NCBI GenBank assembly: GCA_002418595.1
Contig: DIEK01000088.1
Location: forward strand, 1-11,616
DNA length: 11,616 bases
Direction: 5' to 3'
Source: Candidatus Omnitrophica bacterium UBA5776
Lineage (GTDB): Bacteria > Omnitrophota > Gorgyraeia > Gygaellales > Profunditerraquicolaceae
Within the stretch, counting starts at the first letter, position 1, and each line of letters begins with the position of its first letter. Shown piece after piece: positions 1-7,745 of this stretch. The notes under the pieces are model-generated. The model saw only the letters and a list, made by a program, of their open reading frames with translations, was not told the DNA's origin and did not search any database. Both the position numbers and the translations under genes were made by a program.

Positions 1-199
1 CGGGCCTTCCTGTGGCGCGCGCGAAACCGTCGGCCGCGTGCGCCGCCGCTTGTTCATGCCTGGTAAGCACGAAGTTGAAACCGGCGTCGTAGAGGCTGTC
101 GAATATCGGCAGAACGGACCCGCCCGGATAACCGAAAATGACCCCGGTATTCTCCCGTTTTAAACATTCGATCAATATGTCCGCGCCCTTCATTTTCAT
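1..199 (-). CDS. ilvB: Acetolactate synthase large subunit, N-terminal part (runs off the left edge)
   Basis: Only the first 66 residues are in the window. They match the start of the thiamine-diphosphate (ThDP) enzyme acetolactate synthase, which condenses two pyruvates (or pyruvate and 2-oxobutyrate) in the first common step of valine, leucine and isoleucine synthesis. Visible landmarks are the GYPGG loop at residues 23-27, the RHEQ segment with the family's catalytic Glu at residue 49, and [14 protein letters not shown] at 51-64, typical of the N-terminal pyrimidine-binding domain. The ATG at 199 is chosen over the one at 193 because an AAGGA site (209-213) lies 9 bases upstream of it. The gene follows ilvD by 39 bases in the same direction, so the two are probably co-transcribed. 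Other ThDP decarboxylases share this fold, but the ilvD neighbour makes IlvB by far the likeliest identity. Confidence 0.9.
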   Translation of the reverse strand, partial: MKMKGADILIECLKRENTGVIFGYPGGSVLPIFDSLYDAGFNFVLTRHEQAAAHAADGFARATGRP

Positions 200-238
200 T
201 GTAAAGCGTCCTTCTTCCTTCGCGCTGGCCTTTTAAGT

Positions 239-1933
239 CTATCGGCTATGGACTCTCTTCATTTTATCGCACACATTGCCGGCGGAAAGCACCGCGCCGC
301 GATCGGCGGAAAGCACCATAGCGGAATACCTGGCAAGGTAACCTTTGGTTATTTTTGGAGGAACGGGTTTCCAGCCGCGGAACCTCCGAGCGATTTCCGC
401 TTTCGTCAGTTTTACTTCCAGTTTCCTGGCCGGGATATCTATCCTTATTATATCATTCTCGCGGATAACGGCAATAGGCCCGCCGCTGGAAGCTTCCGGA
501 GAAACATGCCCTATGCAGGGGCCTTTTGTCCCGCCGGAGAACCTTCCGTCTGTAATCAAAGCTACCGAGTCCGCCAGCCCCATCCCAACTATGGCGGCCG
601 TGGGCGCCAGCATTTCGCGCATACCGGGGCCGCCCGCCGGCCCTTCGTATCTGATAACTATCACTTCTCCGCCCTTGATCTTCCCGCCGAGGATGGCCTT
701 CATAGCTTCCTCTTCCCTCTCAAAAACCCTGGCTCTGCCCTCGAAACGCATCATTTTCGGGCCGACCGCGGCCTGTTTTACCACCGCTCCGTCCGGGGCG
801 AGATTTCCGTAAAGGACCGCGATCCCGCCTTCCTTATGATACGCCTTGTCGAAAGGCCTGATAACTTCCTCATCGAGTATAGCGGCGCGAGAGGCTATGC
901 TATGGACCTTCTCTCCACTGACTGTGAGCGTATTGTGCAGCTTATCCAGGAGACGGCGCATTACCGCCGGTATCCCTCCGGAGAACTCCAGGTCTTCCAT
1001 ATAATGCGTGCCGGCCGGCTCGATATTCGTGATATGCGAAGTATTCCTGCTGATGCGGTCGAAAGACCGAAGATCGAGTTTTATCCCGGCTTCCTGCGCG
1101 ATCGCCATCAGATGCAGCACGGTATTGGTGGAACCTCCGAGAGACATATCCACCATTATGGCGTTCTCCAAGGATTCCCGGGTGATGATATCGCGGGGGA
1201 GGATGTTCTTGCGCACGAGATCCACCACGCGCTCTCCGCTCCCCTGGGCGATACGGCGTTTCTTGGCGGAAACTGCCAGCGCCGTCGCGCAACCCGGCAT
1301 GGAAATACCCATCGTCTCCAACAGACAGGCCATGGTGTTGGCAGTGTATAACCCCTGACAGGAACCGGCGCCGGGACAAGCTTCCATTTCCAGGCACTCC
1401 AGCTCCGAAGAAGTAATCTCGCCCTTCTTCGCGCGGGCAAGCGCCTCGAAAGTATCGTGCACGAACGCCAGTTTGCGCCTTCCCAGCCTGCCGCTCAGCA
1501 TCGGCCCGGCGGTCACTATCACCGTGGGAATATTCAGCCTGACGGCTCCCATTACCATGCCGGGAGTGATCTTATCGCAATTGGTCAGGCAGATCAGGCC
1601 GTCCAGCTGGTGCGCGTTGCAAACCGTTTCCACGCTGTCGGCAACGAGCTCCCTGGAAGCCAAAGGATCACACATCCCCAGATGTCCCATGGCGATCCCG
1701 TCGCAGATACCGGGTATGCCGAAGAAAAACGGCACGCCGCCGGCATAACAAATACCTCTTTCGATATATCTCTCGAGGTCGCGCATTCCGGAATGACCGG
1801 GGATGAGATCGGTGAAAGCGGTAGCCACCCCAATGAAAGGCCTCTCGAAATCTTTTCTGCTCAATCCCGTGCCGTGCAGCAGAGCGCGGTGCGGAACCCT
1901 CTCCAAACCTTTCTTGATCGTATCCGAACGCAT
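239..1933 (-). CDS. ilvD: Dihydroxyacid dehydratase
   Basis: This 564-residue protein has the full length of the IlvD/Edd family. It dehydrates 2,3-dihydroxyisovalerate and 2,3-dihydroxy-3-methylvalerate to the 2-oxo acids, the third step of branched-chain amino acid synthesis, using an iron-sulfur cluster and Mg. Visible motifs are CDGIAMGH (77-84), NCDKITPG with Cys119, CPGAGSCQG with Cys192 followed by YTANT, and [10 protein letters not shown] (462-471) near the C-terminus. At the first cluster position it reads PGHSG (45-49), as in the E. coli enzyme (PGHVH), not the PCN of the [2Fe-2S] subgroup. The ATG start has an AAGGAGG site (1941-1947) 7 bases upstream. A 112-base spacer with two hairpins separates it from the aldolase gene; ilvB follows. 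The related sugar-acid dehydratases (phosphogluconate, arabonate) are alternatives, but the adjacent ilvB supports IlvD. Confidence 0.93.
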   Translation of the reverse strand: MRSDTIKKGLERVPHRALLHGTGLSRKDFERPFIGVATAFTDLIPGHSGMRDLERYIERGICYAGGVPFFFGIPGICDGIAMGHLGMCDPLASRELVADSVETVCNAHQLDGLICLTNCDKITPGMVMGAVRLNIPTVIVTAGPMLSGRLGRRKLAFVHDTFEALARAKKGEITSSELECLEMEACPGAGSCQGLYTANTMACLLETMGISMPGCATALAVSAKKRRIAQGSGERVVDLVRKNILPRDIITRESLENAIMVDMSLGGSTNTVLHLMAIAQEAGIKLDLRSFDRISRNTSHITNIEPAGTHYMEDLEFSGGIPAVMRRLLDKLHNTLTVSGEKVHSIASRAAILDEEVIRPFDKAYHKEGGIAVLYGNLAPDGAVVKQAAVGPKMMRFEGRARVFEREEEAMKAILGGKIKGGEVIVIRYEGPAGGPGMREMLAPTAAIVGMGLADSVALITDGRFSGGTKGPCIGHVSPEASSGGPIAVIRENDIIRIDIPARKLEVKLTKAEIARRFRGWKPVPPKITKGYLARYSAMVLSADRGAVLSAGNVCDKMKRVHSR

Positions 1934-1979
1934 ATCGATGCCTCCTTAAAAATAAGCGGACAACTTCAGGAATCTGACC

Positions 1980-2014
1980 GCAATCGCAACTCTCTATTTT
2001 CTATTGCCGATTGC
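1980..2014 (-). promoter_or_regulatory. Stem-loop in the ilvD leader
   Basis: The bases at 1980-1989 (gcaatcgcaa) pair with those at 2004-2014 (ttgccgattgc), giving a 10-bp stem with one bulged base at 2007 and a 14-base A-rich loop in the transcript. It ends 46 bases before the ilvD start and does not cover the ribosome binding site. No U-run follows it, so it is not a standard terminator. It could be a processing or stability element, or part of a control site. The pairing is seen; the function is not known. Confidence 0.4.
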
Positions 2015-2020
2015 TCCGCA

Positions 2021-2043
2021 CGTCGTCATTTTCGATGACAGCG
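2021..2043 (-). other. Hairpin just after the aldolase stop codon
   Basis: Two bases past the aldolase stop codon, the arms 2021-2029 and 2035-2043 form a nine-position stem with one C-A mismatch and one G-U pair, closing a 5-base loop (CGAAA in the RNA). There is no U-tract after it, so intrinsic termination is doubtful. It may protect the 3' end of the upstream message, or pause polymerase before ilvD. Confidence 0.35.
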
Positions 2044-2045
2044 TA

Positions 2046-3371
2046 CTAATCCGCGCCTTCCCCGTCGTGCACCACCGCCTCGCGCTCCGTTCTCTTGCGC
2101 GAGATGACCCTTTTCAAGGTAATATATTTGTTGACCAGTTCCCTGTTATCGACGTTGTTCAACTGCTTGAACAGGAATTCGAACTTGGCCTCTATCTCGG
2201 AGGAGATCGCATCCTTTATTTCTTTAGGCAGGGCCATTATCTCTTTCTTGAAAGGGCCCAGCGCCTTTTTGCGGGATTTATAGAAAAACTGTTCTTCGGT
2301 CTCGCCTTCCTTGCGCTCCGAGGCGGCGTTAACTTTCAGCCATTCGTATATCTTCGCTTTCAACTCGGCGGGGAAATGCCTGCTGTCCAGTATCATATTC
2401 TGGAACTCGGTGGCAAGATGCACTTCCGCGGTCTCGGCGGCCGGGAAATTATGGAACGCCTCGGCCGGCAAAGTGGACGCGCCATGCTGGACCGCCCCCG
2501 CCAGTCCGAACTCTTCCCTGGCCAGTCTGGAAAGGGTCTTCAATGTATCGAAATCCAGTTTGACCTGAGCTATACTGCCGTCGGGCAGGACAACGCCTCC
2601 GTGCGAAGTCCCGGTCTGGATGCTGATCTTGCTGATCCCCTTGCGCCCCTTGCGCAGCCTCTCGCGGAAACCCTGCATGAACGCGCGCAGGTCCTCGGGC
2701 GTGGAATTCTTGGCGCCGACTTCTCCGATCTCGCCGCCGACCGAAACCTCGATGCCGCGCGGCTGCACCTGCCTGATGTACTGTGTGAGGCGCGCGCAGA
2801 CGTCGTAATTATTGAACTGCTGTTTACGCACTTCCGGCTTGGCAAGATCTACAAGCGTGGAAGAATCGATATCTATGTTATAGAACCCTGCCTCCACGGC
2901 TTCGGCTATAAGCGCCTTCAGGCTCCCCAACTCTTTCTCCGCGTCCTCTTTGAACTTCTTGGCGTTGACCTGAAAATGGTCGCCCTGCACAAAAACCGGT
3001 CCTTTATACCCTTCTTTTACCGCCGCCGCCAGGATCACCGCCGAGTACTCGACCGGAGGCTGCGCCGTGTATCCCATCTCCGACTTGGCGATCTCGAAAA
3101 TGAAAGCCCCGGAATTATTCCTTATTGCCACCTTGAACATCGCCCTGGCCAGGTCATAAGTCATACTGCGCAGGTTCACGGCCGGAACGGTAAACCCGGA
3201 GAACTCGCCTTTGCCGCGGGCTTCGTAAAGCCCCTGAATACTGGAAAGATAAATGCCTTTTTTATAAGCCAGAGCCCTGATCTTTGCCGCCAACGCCTTC
3301 TTCGCCGCCGCGTCGTCGCTGTTAACCAGCTCCATTACGATCTTGTCGATATCCTGCGGTTTTCTGCCCAT
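2046..3371 (-). CDS. fba: Class II (metal-dependent) ketose-bisphosphate aldolase, extended form
   Basis: The 441-residue protein has the zinc-site plan of class II aldolases, which cleave fructose 1,6-bisphosphate to dihydroxyacetone phosphate and glyceraldehyde 3-phosphate. In order these are GDH (Asp131, His132), GGEIGEVG with Glu214, GTSHGG with His257 and VQHGAS with His296. The core therefore looks catalytically complete. The protein is about 80-130 residues longer than common bacterial class II aldolases. The extra length is an N-terminal lead-in of about 50 residues and a charged, probably helical C-terminal region (about 340-441) that I do not recognise. The ATG at 3371 is preferred over an in-frame GTG at 3398 because an AAGGAG site (3380-3385) sits 8 bases before it. 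The neighbouring phosphofructokinase makes its product the natural substrate. Tagatose-bisphosphate aldolase or another aldol partner cannot be excluded, so the symbol is tentative. Confidence 0.8.
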   Translation of the reverse strand: MGRKPQDIDKIVMELVNSDDAAAKKALAAKIRALAYKKGIYLSSIQGLYEARGKGEFSGFTVPAVNLRSMTYDLARAMFKVAIRNNSGAFIFEIAKSEMGYTAQPPVEYSAVILAAAVKEGYKGPVFVQGDHFQVNAKKFKEDAEKELGSLKALIAEAVEAGFYNIDIDSSTLVDLAKPEVRKQQFNNYDVCARLTQYIRQVQPRGIEVSVGGEIGEVGAKNSTPEDLRAFMQGFRERLRKGRKGISKISIQTGTSHGGVVLPDGSIAQVKLDFDTLKTLSRLAREEFGLAGAVQHGASTLPAEAFHNFPAAETAEVHLATEFQNMILDSRHFPAELKAKIYEWLKVNAASERKEGETEEQFFYKSRKKALGPFKKEIMALPKEIKDAISSEIEAKFEFLFKQLNNVDNRELVNKYITLKRVISRKRTEREAVVHDGEGAD

Positions 3372-3505
3372 TTCCGATTCTCCTTCCCTTTCTATCACCC
3401 GCTGCTTTATAAAGACGCGGACACTGTTCAGTTTTTATCAAGTTTATACATAGTGCAATGTGTACATAAGTTTCTGATAATCGAAAACCGAAATTAGATC
3501 GTCCG
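3372..3505 (-). promoter_or_regulatory. AT-rich spacer between pfkA and the aldolase gene, possible internal promoter
   Basis: This 134-base gap is the longest in the gene string. From about 3405 to 3505 it is clearly AT-richer than the genes around it. It holds a perfect 10-base palindrome, CTTTATAAAG (3405-3414), and a near-repeat of CTTATGTA and CTATGTA on the minus strand within about 3445-3470. TATAAA-like boxes are present, but none has a good -35 at standard spacing. No terminator hairpin with a U-run follows pfkA. A promoter or operator for the aldolase-ilv genes is plausible but not shown. Confidence 0.35.
3380..3385 (-). promoter_or_regulatory. Ribosome binding site that sets the aldolase start
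   Basis: The minus strand reads AAGGAG with 8 bases to the ATG at 3371. The upstream in-frame GTG at 3398 would place this site inside the coding sequence, so the ATG is the better start. Confidence 0.75.
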
Positions 3506-4471
3506 TCAAGTCAAAAGTTTCAACAGGCCGTAAAGCCCGGCGGTCTTGAATTCCTTCTTGCTGACCGCCTTCTCCATATCCACCTCACTCAGGCTGTCCG
3601 AAACCACGCCCACGGCTTTGCCGGTATGCCCTTGCAAAAGAAGATTTACCGCCTCTGCTCCCATTCTGGTGGCAAGTATGCGGTCCCTGGCAGAGGGGGA
3701 TCCTCCTCTCTGCACGTGTCCGAGCACCACCACGCGCGTCTCAAGATCAGTCATCTCGGTTATGCGGCCGGCGATATCTTCGGCACTGCCGGCTCCTTCC
3801 GCGACAATGATTATCCAGCTGATCTTGCCGCGGATGTTTCCTTCCACAATCTCGTGGCACATAGCGTGGAAATCGAACTCCCTTTCCGGCACCAGGGCCT
3901 CTTCTGAGCCGCTGCCCAGCGCCACCTGGAGGCATATATACCCGGAATCCCGGCCCATCACCTCAACCACGAAGATACGCTCCATGCTGGTGGCCGTGTC
4001 GCGGATCTTGTCGATCGCATCCATTGCGGTATTGACCGCGCTGTCGGCGCCGATAGTCTCATCTGTGCCGTTGATATCGTTATCTATGGTGCACGGCACG
4101 CCGATACAGGGGACTCCCCATTTACGCGCCAGCGCCAAACCTCCGTGGTAAGTGCCGTTGCCTCCCAGAAGCACCAGACCGTCTATCTCATATTTCTTGA
4201 GCGTCTCTACGGCGCGTTTCTGCCCGTCTTCCGAAAAGAATTCCGGGCAGCGCGCGGTCTTCAGGATCGTTCCGCCCCTGTTTATGATGTTTGAGACCGA
4301 ACGGTGGGTCAACGGTTTCACTTCTTCGTTGATCAAACCGCTGTAGCCGCGGAATATTCCGAACACTTCCAGATTATGCGCCGCGGCAGACCTGGCCACA
4401 CTGCGGATGGCCGCGTTCATACCCGGCGCGTCGCCTCCGGACGTCAAGACGCCGATCCTCTTCAAATTCAA
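3506..4471 (-). CDS. pfkA: 6-phosphofructokinase (PfkA family), TTG start
   Basis: This 321-residue protein matches bacterial PfkA in length and along its whole sequence. It phosphorylates fructose 6-phosphate to the 1,6-bisphosphate. Motifs are [12 protein letters not shown] (12-23), INRGGT (63-68), TIDND (128-132) with the family's catalytic Asp130, VMGRDSGY (171-178) and HVQRGGSP (252-259). Two positions are odd. The nucleotide loop reads GGNGT (103-107), with Asn105 where E. coli has the Mg-binding Asp103, and Cys127 stands where ATP enzymes usually have Gly and PPi enzymes Lys. Gly106 fits the ATP type. The start is TTG, its stop-start overlap with ahcY being TTGA (4468-4471), and a GGGAG site lies 8 bases upstream; no in-frame ATG gives a full-length N-terminus. 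Translation is probably coupled to ahcY. The family is certain; the phosphoryl donor is less so. Confidence 0.92.
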   Translation of the reverse strand: MNLKRIGVLTSGGDAPGMNAAIRSVARSAAAHNLEVFGIFRGYSGLINEEVKPLTHRSVSNIINRGGTILKTARCPEFFSEDGQKRAVETLKKYEIDGLVLLGGNGTYHGGLALARKWGVPCIGVPCTIDNDINGTDETIGADSAVNTAMDAIDKIRDTATSMERIFVVEVMGRDSGYICLQVALGSGSEEALVPEREFDFHAMCHEIVEGNIRGKISWIIIVAEGAGSAEDIAGRITEMTDLETRVVVLGHVQRGGSPSARDRILATRMGAEAVNLLLQGHTGKAVGVVSDSLSEVDMEKAVSKKEFKTAGLYGLLKLLT

Positions 4472-5727
4472 GTCCCCATCTCCCAGCTCGCGAGATATTT
4501 CTTTTGCTCGGCGGTAAGCGTATCTATCTTTATCCCCATGCTCTTGAGCTTCAGCGCCGCGATGCCGCTGTCTATCTCATAGGGGACCCTGTAAACCTGG
4601 TGCTGCAGCCTGCCGTGGTTGACGGCGATGTATTCGAGCGAAAGCGCCTGGTTGGCAAAAGACATATCCATCACGTGCGCCGGGTGGCCTTCGGCGGCGG
4701 CGAGATTGATCAAACGCCCCTCCCCGAGGATATACACCCTTCTGCCGCTCTTCAACGTGTATTCTTCCACGGAATCCCTGATCACCCTCGGCTTTCCGGA
4801 TATTTCACGCAGACCGGTTATATCTATCTCGACGTTGAAATGGCCTGAATTAGCCACGATGGCGCCGTCTTTCATCAGCTTGAAATGCTCTTTTCTGATC
4901 ACGTTGATGTCGCCGGTTACCGTCACGAATACGTCTCCTTTGACCGCGGCGTCTTTGATCGGCATTACCTCATAACCGTCCATCACCGCTTCCAGCGCCT
5001 TCAACGGGTCGACTTCGCAGACCACCACTTTTGCCGCCATCCCCTTGGCGCGCATGGCCACGCCTCTGCCGCACCAGCCGTATCCGCAGATCACGAGGGT
5101 CGCGCCTGCCAGCAGTTTGTTCGTGGCCCTGACTATACCGTCTAAAGTGGACTGCCCCGTTCCGTAACGATTGTCGAAAAGATGTTTGGTGTCGGCGTCG
5201 TTGACCGCGATTATCGGATAACGCAGTTTGTTCTGATTGGCAAGCGCCCTCAACCGAATGACGCCTGTGGTGGTCTCCTCGGTGCCGCCCACCACGGGCT
5301 TCTTCATATAGAGCCCCGGGTTCTGGTGGATGGTCGAGACCAGGTCCGCGCCGTCGTCCATAGTGACGTCCGGCTGCGCGGCAAGCACGGCTTCTATGTG
5401 CCTGTAATAAGTTTTCGTGTCCTCGCCCTTGACGGAAAAAACCGGTATCCCGAGATTCTTCACCAGGGAAGCGGCGACATCGTCCTGCGTGGAAAGCGGA
5501 TTTGAGGCGCACAGGCAAACCTGCGCTCCGCCGGCCTTCACTACCTCCATCAATACCGCGGTTTCGGTGGTTACATGCAGGCAACAGGCGACTTTCAGCC
5601 CCTTCAAAGGCCTCTCCCTGGAAAAACGCTCCGCGATCAACCCGAGAACAGGCATATTGTTGCGCGCCCATTCAATACGCAAAGCGCCCCTGGAAGACAA
5701 TTTTATATCTTTGACGTCATAATTCAT
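4468..5727 (-). CDS. ahcY: Adenosylhomocysteinase (S-adenosylhomocysteine hydrolase), short form
   Basis: The 419-residue enzyme splits S-adenosylhomocysteine into adenosine and homocysteine with bound NAD, removing the product inhibitor of methyltransferases. Visible are the substrate-domain segments LHVTTETA (50-57), SNPLSTQDD (75-83) and GTEETTTGV (148-156), then [18 protein letters not shown] (176-193), the NAD-binding GYGWCGRG (215-222), GHFNVEID (295-302) and GEGRLINLA (335-343). It lacks the internal insert and the C-terminal KPDHYRY tail of the longer bacterial/eukaryotic form and ends in LASWEMGT, so it belongs to the short Thermotoga/archaeal type. The ATG has a GGGAG site (5737-5741) 9 bases upstream. 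It follows metK by 37 bases, completing the SAM-to-homocysteine half of the methyl cycle, and its stop codon overlaps the pfkA start. Confidence 0.95.
   Translation of the reverse strand: MNYDVKDIKLSSRGALRIEWARNNMPVLGLIAERFSRERPLKGLKVACCLHVTTETAVLMEVVKAGGAQVCLCASNPLSTQDDVAASLVKNLGIPVFSVKGEDTKTYYRHIEAVLAAQPDVTMDDGADLVSTIHQNPGLYMKKPVVGGTEETTTGVIRLRALANQNKLRYPIIAVNDADTKHLFDNRYGTGQSTLDGIVRATNKLLAGATLVICGYGWCGRGVAMRAKGMAAKVVVCEVDPLKALEAVMDGYEVMPIKDAAVKGDVFVTVTGDINVIRKEHFKLMKDGAIVANSGHFNVEIDITGLREISGKPRVIRDSVEEYTLKSGRRVYILGEGRLINLAAAEGHPAHVMDMSFANQALSLEYIAVNHGRLQHQVYRVPYEIDSGIAALKLKSMGIKIDTLTAEQKKYLASWEMGT
4480..4484 (-). promoter_or_regulatory. Ribosome binding site supporting the pfkA TTG start
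   Basis: GGGAG on the minus strand lies inside the end of ahcY, 8 bases before the TTG at 4471. The nearby ATG (4478-4476) is in the ahcY frame and reaches the ahcY stop after two codons, so it is not the pfkA start. Confidence 0.65.
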
Positions 5728-5764
5728 TCTGATCGGCTCCCTGATGGTTGCGGTCCAAACGCGG

Positions 5765-6937
5765 TTAAATTTTCTTGCCGGCGGCTTTTTTTAGCACCGG
5801 AGCCTTGTCCGTGCTTTCCCAGCTGAACTCCGGTTCCGTTCTTCCGAAATGCCCGTAGCAGGCTGTCTTGATGTATATCGGCCTCAAAAGATCGAGACTC
5901 TTTATCATCCCTTTCGGCGTCAGTTCGAAGTTCTCCCGGATCAATTTCACGAATTCCTGCTCCGAAAGCTTCCCGGTGCCGAAACAATCCACCATTACCG
6001 CCAGCGGTTCCGCCTTGCCGATAACGTAAGCCAGGTGCACCTGGCATTTGTCCGCCAGGCCTGCGGCAACTATGTTCTTTGCGATGTAACGGCACATATA
6101 AGCCGCCGAACGGTCGACCTTGGTCGGGTCCTTGCCGGAGAAAGCCCCGCCTCCGGGAGAAACCACTCCGCCGTAAGTGTCCACGACGATCTTCCTCCCG
6201 GTCATGCCTGTATCCGACTGCGGCCCTCCGACCACGAATTTCCCGGTCTCATTGACGTAGAACTTGGTGTCTTTATCCATGAAATCCTTGACCACCGGTC
6301 TGCCTATGGCCTCTATTATTTCCTCTTTAGCCTTCTTGGTAATGAACTCTCCGCTTGTATCCAGGATATCCTCGGTATGCTGGCATGCCAGGACCACCGA
6401 ATCCAGCCTTTTCGGATGCCCGTCGTGATACTCCACCGTGACCTGCGATTTGCCGTCCGGACCGAGATATTTCAGCGTCCCGTCCTTGCGCACCTTTGCC
6501 ATGCGCGCCACCAGCTTATGCGAAAGCATAAGCGATAAAGGCATCAATTCCTTCGTCTCGCGGCAGGCGTAACCTGTCATGAATCCCTGGTCGCCGGCGC
6601 CGCCCCTATCGACCCCCTGGGCTATGTCGGGCGACTGGGTATGTATGGTATTTATGACCGCGCAAGTGTGGTAGTCGAAGCCGTACTTCGGGTGCGTATA
6701 ACCTATATTCTTGAGCACGGTTCGGGTAAGATTGTGGACATCCACGTAGCTTGTCGTGGTGATCTCCCCGCCGACTATCAAAAGCCCCATGGTAACGTAT
6801 GTCTCGCAGGCGACCCTTCCGTTAGGATCGTGCTTCAGCACATCGTCAAGCACGGCGTCCGATATCTGGTCGCAGACTTTATCCGGGTGCCCTTCGGCTA
6901 CCGATTCCGAGGTAAAATAATGCTTGCGCGAATTCAT
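5765..6937 (-). CDS. metK: S-adenosylmethionine synthetase
   Basis: The 390-residue protein joins ATP and methionine to make S-adenosylmethionine. All signature elements are present: [12 protein letters not shown] (16-27), the GAGDQG hexapeptide (113-118), [14 protein letters not shown] (237-250) and the glycine-rich [16 protein letters not shown] (262-277). The length is normal for the family, so the protein looks intact. The ATG at 6937 is chosen over an in-frame ATG at 6955 because an AAGGGGAG site (6943-6950) lies 5 bases before it, while nothing like a binding site precedes the upstream one. A 54-base gap separates it from the nucleotidyltransferase gene; I see no SAM riboswitch there, and it is too short for one. 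With ahcY downstream it forms a methyl-cycle pair. Confidence 0.97.
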   Translation of the reverse strand: MNSRKHYFTSESVAEGHPDKVCDQISDAVLDDVLKHDPNGRVACETYVTMGLLIVGGEITTTSYVDVHNLTRTVLKNIGYTHPKYGFDYHTCAVINTIHTQSPDIAQGVDRGGAGDQGFMTGYACRETKELMPLSLMLSHKLVARMAKVRKDGTLKYLGPDGKSQVTVEYHDGHPKRLDSVVLACQHTEDILDTSGEFITKKAKEEIIEAIGRPVVKDFMDKDTKFYVNETGKFVVGGPQSDTGMTGRKIVVDTYGGVVSPGGGAFSGKDPTKVDRSAAYMCRYIAKNIVAAGLADKCQVHLAYVIGKAEPLAVMVDCFGTGKLSEQEFVKLIRENFELTPKGMIKSLDLLRPIYIKTACYGHFGRTEPEFSWESTDKAPVLKKAAGKKI

Positions 6938-6942
6938 CCCTT

Positions 6943-6950
6943 CTCCCCTT
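6943..6950 (-). promoter_or_regulatory. Ribosome binding site that sets the metK start
   Basis: AAGGGGAG on the minus strand ends 5 bases before the ATG at 6937. Choosing the upstream ATG at 6955 would bury this site in coding sequence and leave that start without a site. Confidence 0.7.
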
Positions 6951-6991
6951 TCCATTACTTGAACGTTGTGTGTATATTTACCCGGTCACGC

Positions 6992-7735
6992 TTACTTCCC
7001 GGCGGCGCGGAAATACGCATCAGCTTCCCTGTAAGAATCATGATGCCCTATATCATACCAGCGGCCGCCGAAAACAAAACAAAAAACATCCTCTTTTCTT
7101 CTCAACCACTCTATGAAGAAACCTACGGCGTCTTTCTTGTTGCCCTCTTTAAGGTATTCACCCACCAGGCCCAGCTTGCATCCTGGAAGGTGATAAAGGC
7201 ACATCCCTACCAGCGCCGAGGCAGGACGCGCCGGTTTCTCCTGAAAATCCGCCACCCTGCCTGAATCCAGACTGACAACTCCGTATTTCCCGGCTTTTTT
7301 CCTGTCTTTGATATCGTAGGCCCCGATGACGACGGCCGGCGACTTAGCGGAAGAAAAAACGGCGAATTCTTCGAGCCCGGAATCGAAAAGATTATCCCCC
7401 CCGATCACAAGCAGGTCTTCCGTGATCCCCTTTCTGCCGATCACAAAATCCAGATCGCCTATGGCGCCCCTGCGCAGTTCCGGGGTGGAGGTCAGGTCGT
7501 CCACCACCGTTGCCCGAAGGCCTCTGCCGCGCCTTTTAGCCCATCTCTCGAACAAAGAAGCGAATTTACTATTGGTGACCACGATGATCTCGTCCACGCC
7601 GCGCAGCGCCTCGATCTTGGCGGCGATGTGGTCTATGATCGGCTTGCCGGCAACGGGAAGCAAAGGTTTGGGATAATTCCTGGTCAACGGATACAGCCGC
7701 GTGGCGTAACCGGCGGCTAATATAAGCGCTTTCAT
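6992..7735 (-). CDS. Sugar-1-phosphate nucleotidyltransferase (RmlA/GlmU-like)
   Basis: This 247-residue protein is a stand-alone nucleotidyltransferase of the glucose-1-phosphate thymidylyltransferase type, which forms an NDP-sugar and PPi from an NTP and a sugar 1-phosphate. The N-terminus carries the NTP-binding signature LAAGYATRLYPLT (6-18) followed by PKPLLPVAGKP (22-32). GGDNLFD (112-118) holds the likely Mg-binding Asp114, and GKYGVV (149-154), FQEKPARP (164-171) and GGRWYDIG (223-230) follow in the usual order. There is no left-handed helix acyltransferase tail, so it is not a full GlmU. The ATG follows ptsI by 10 bases; a GGGAG lies only 3 bases before it, so translation probably depends on coupling. 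Sugar and base cannot be told from sequence: dTDP-glucose, UDP-glucose and phosphocholine or other polar-group variants are all possible. No other cell-envelope sugar gene is nearby. Confidence 0.87.
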   Translation of the reverse strand: MKALILAAGYATRLYPLTRNYPKPLLPVAGKPIIDHIAAKIEALRGVDEIIVVTNSKFASLFERWAKRRGRGLRATVVDDLTSTPELRRGAIGDLDFVIGRKGITEDLLVIGGDNLFDSGLEEFAVFSSAKSPAVVIGAYDIKDRKKAGKYGVVSLDSGRVADFQEKPARPASALVGMCLYHLPGCKLGLVGEYLKEGNKKDAVGFFIEWLRRKEDVFCFVFGGRWYDIGHHDSYREADAYFRAAGK

Positions 7736-7745
7736 TTTCTCCCGG

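Noticed and set aside
2021..2043. Intrinsic terminator after the aldolase gene
   Set aside because: The hairpin has a mismatch and is not followed by a U-run, so I list it only as a hairpin.
1934..2045. T-box leader before ilvD
   Set aside because: The spacer is 112 bases and lacks the T-box consensus and a terminator/antiterminator pair; the hairpins seen there do not fit that plan.
2004..3497. A long open frame on the plus strand, opposite the aldolase gene
   Set aside because: It lies almost exactly antisense to a strongly supported enzyme gene, its translation shows no recognisable family motif, and I see no convincing ribosome binding site. It is best explained by the codon usage of the real gene.
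6938..6991. SAM riboswitch before metK
   Set aside because: The gap is only 54 bases, too short for the known SAM riboswitch classes usually found before metK plus an expression platform, and no conserved core or terminator is visible.
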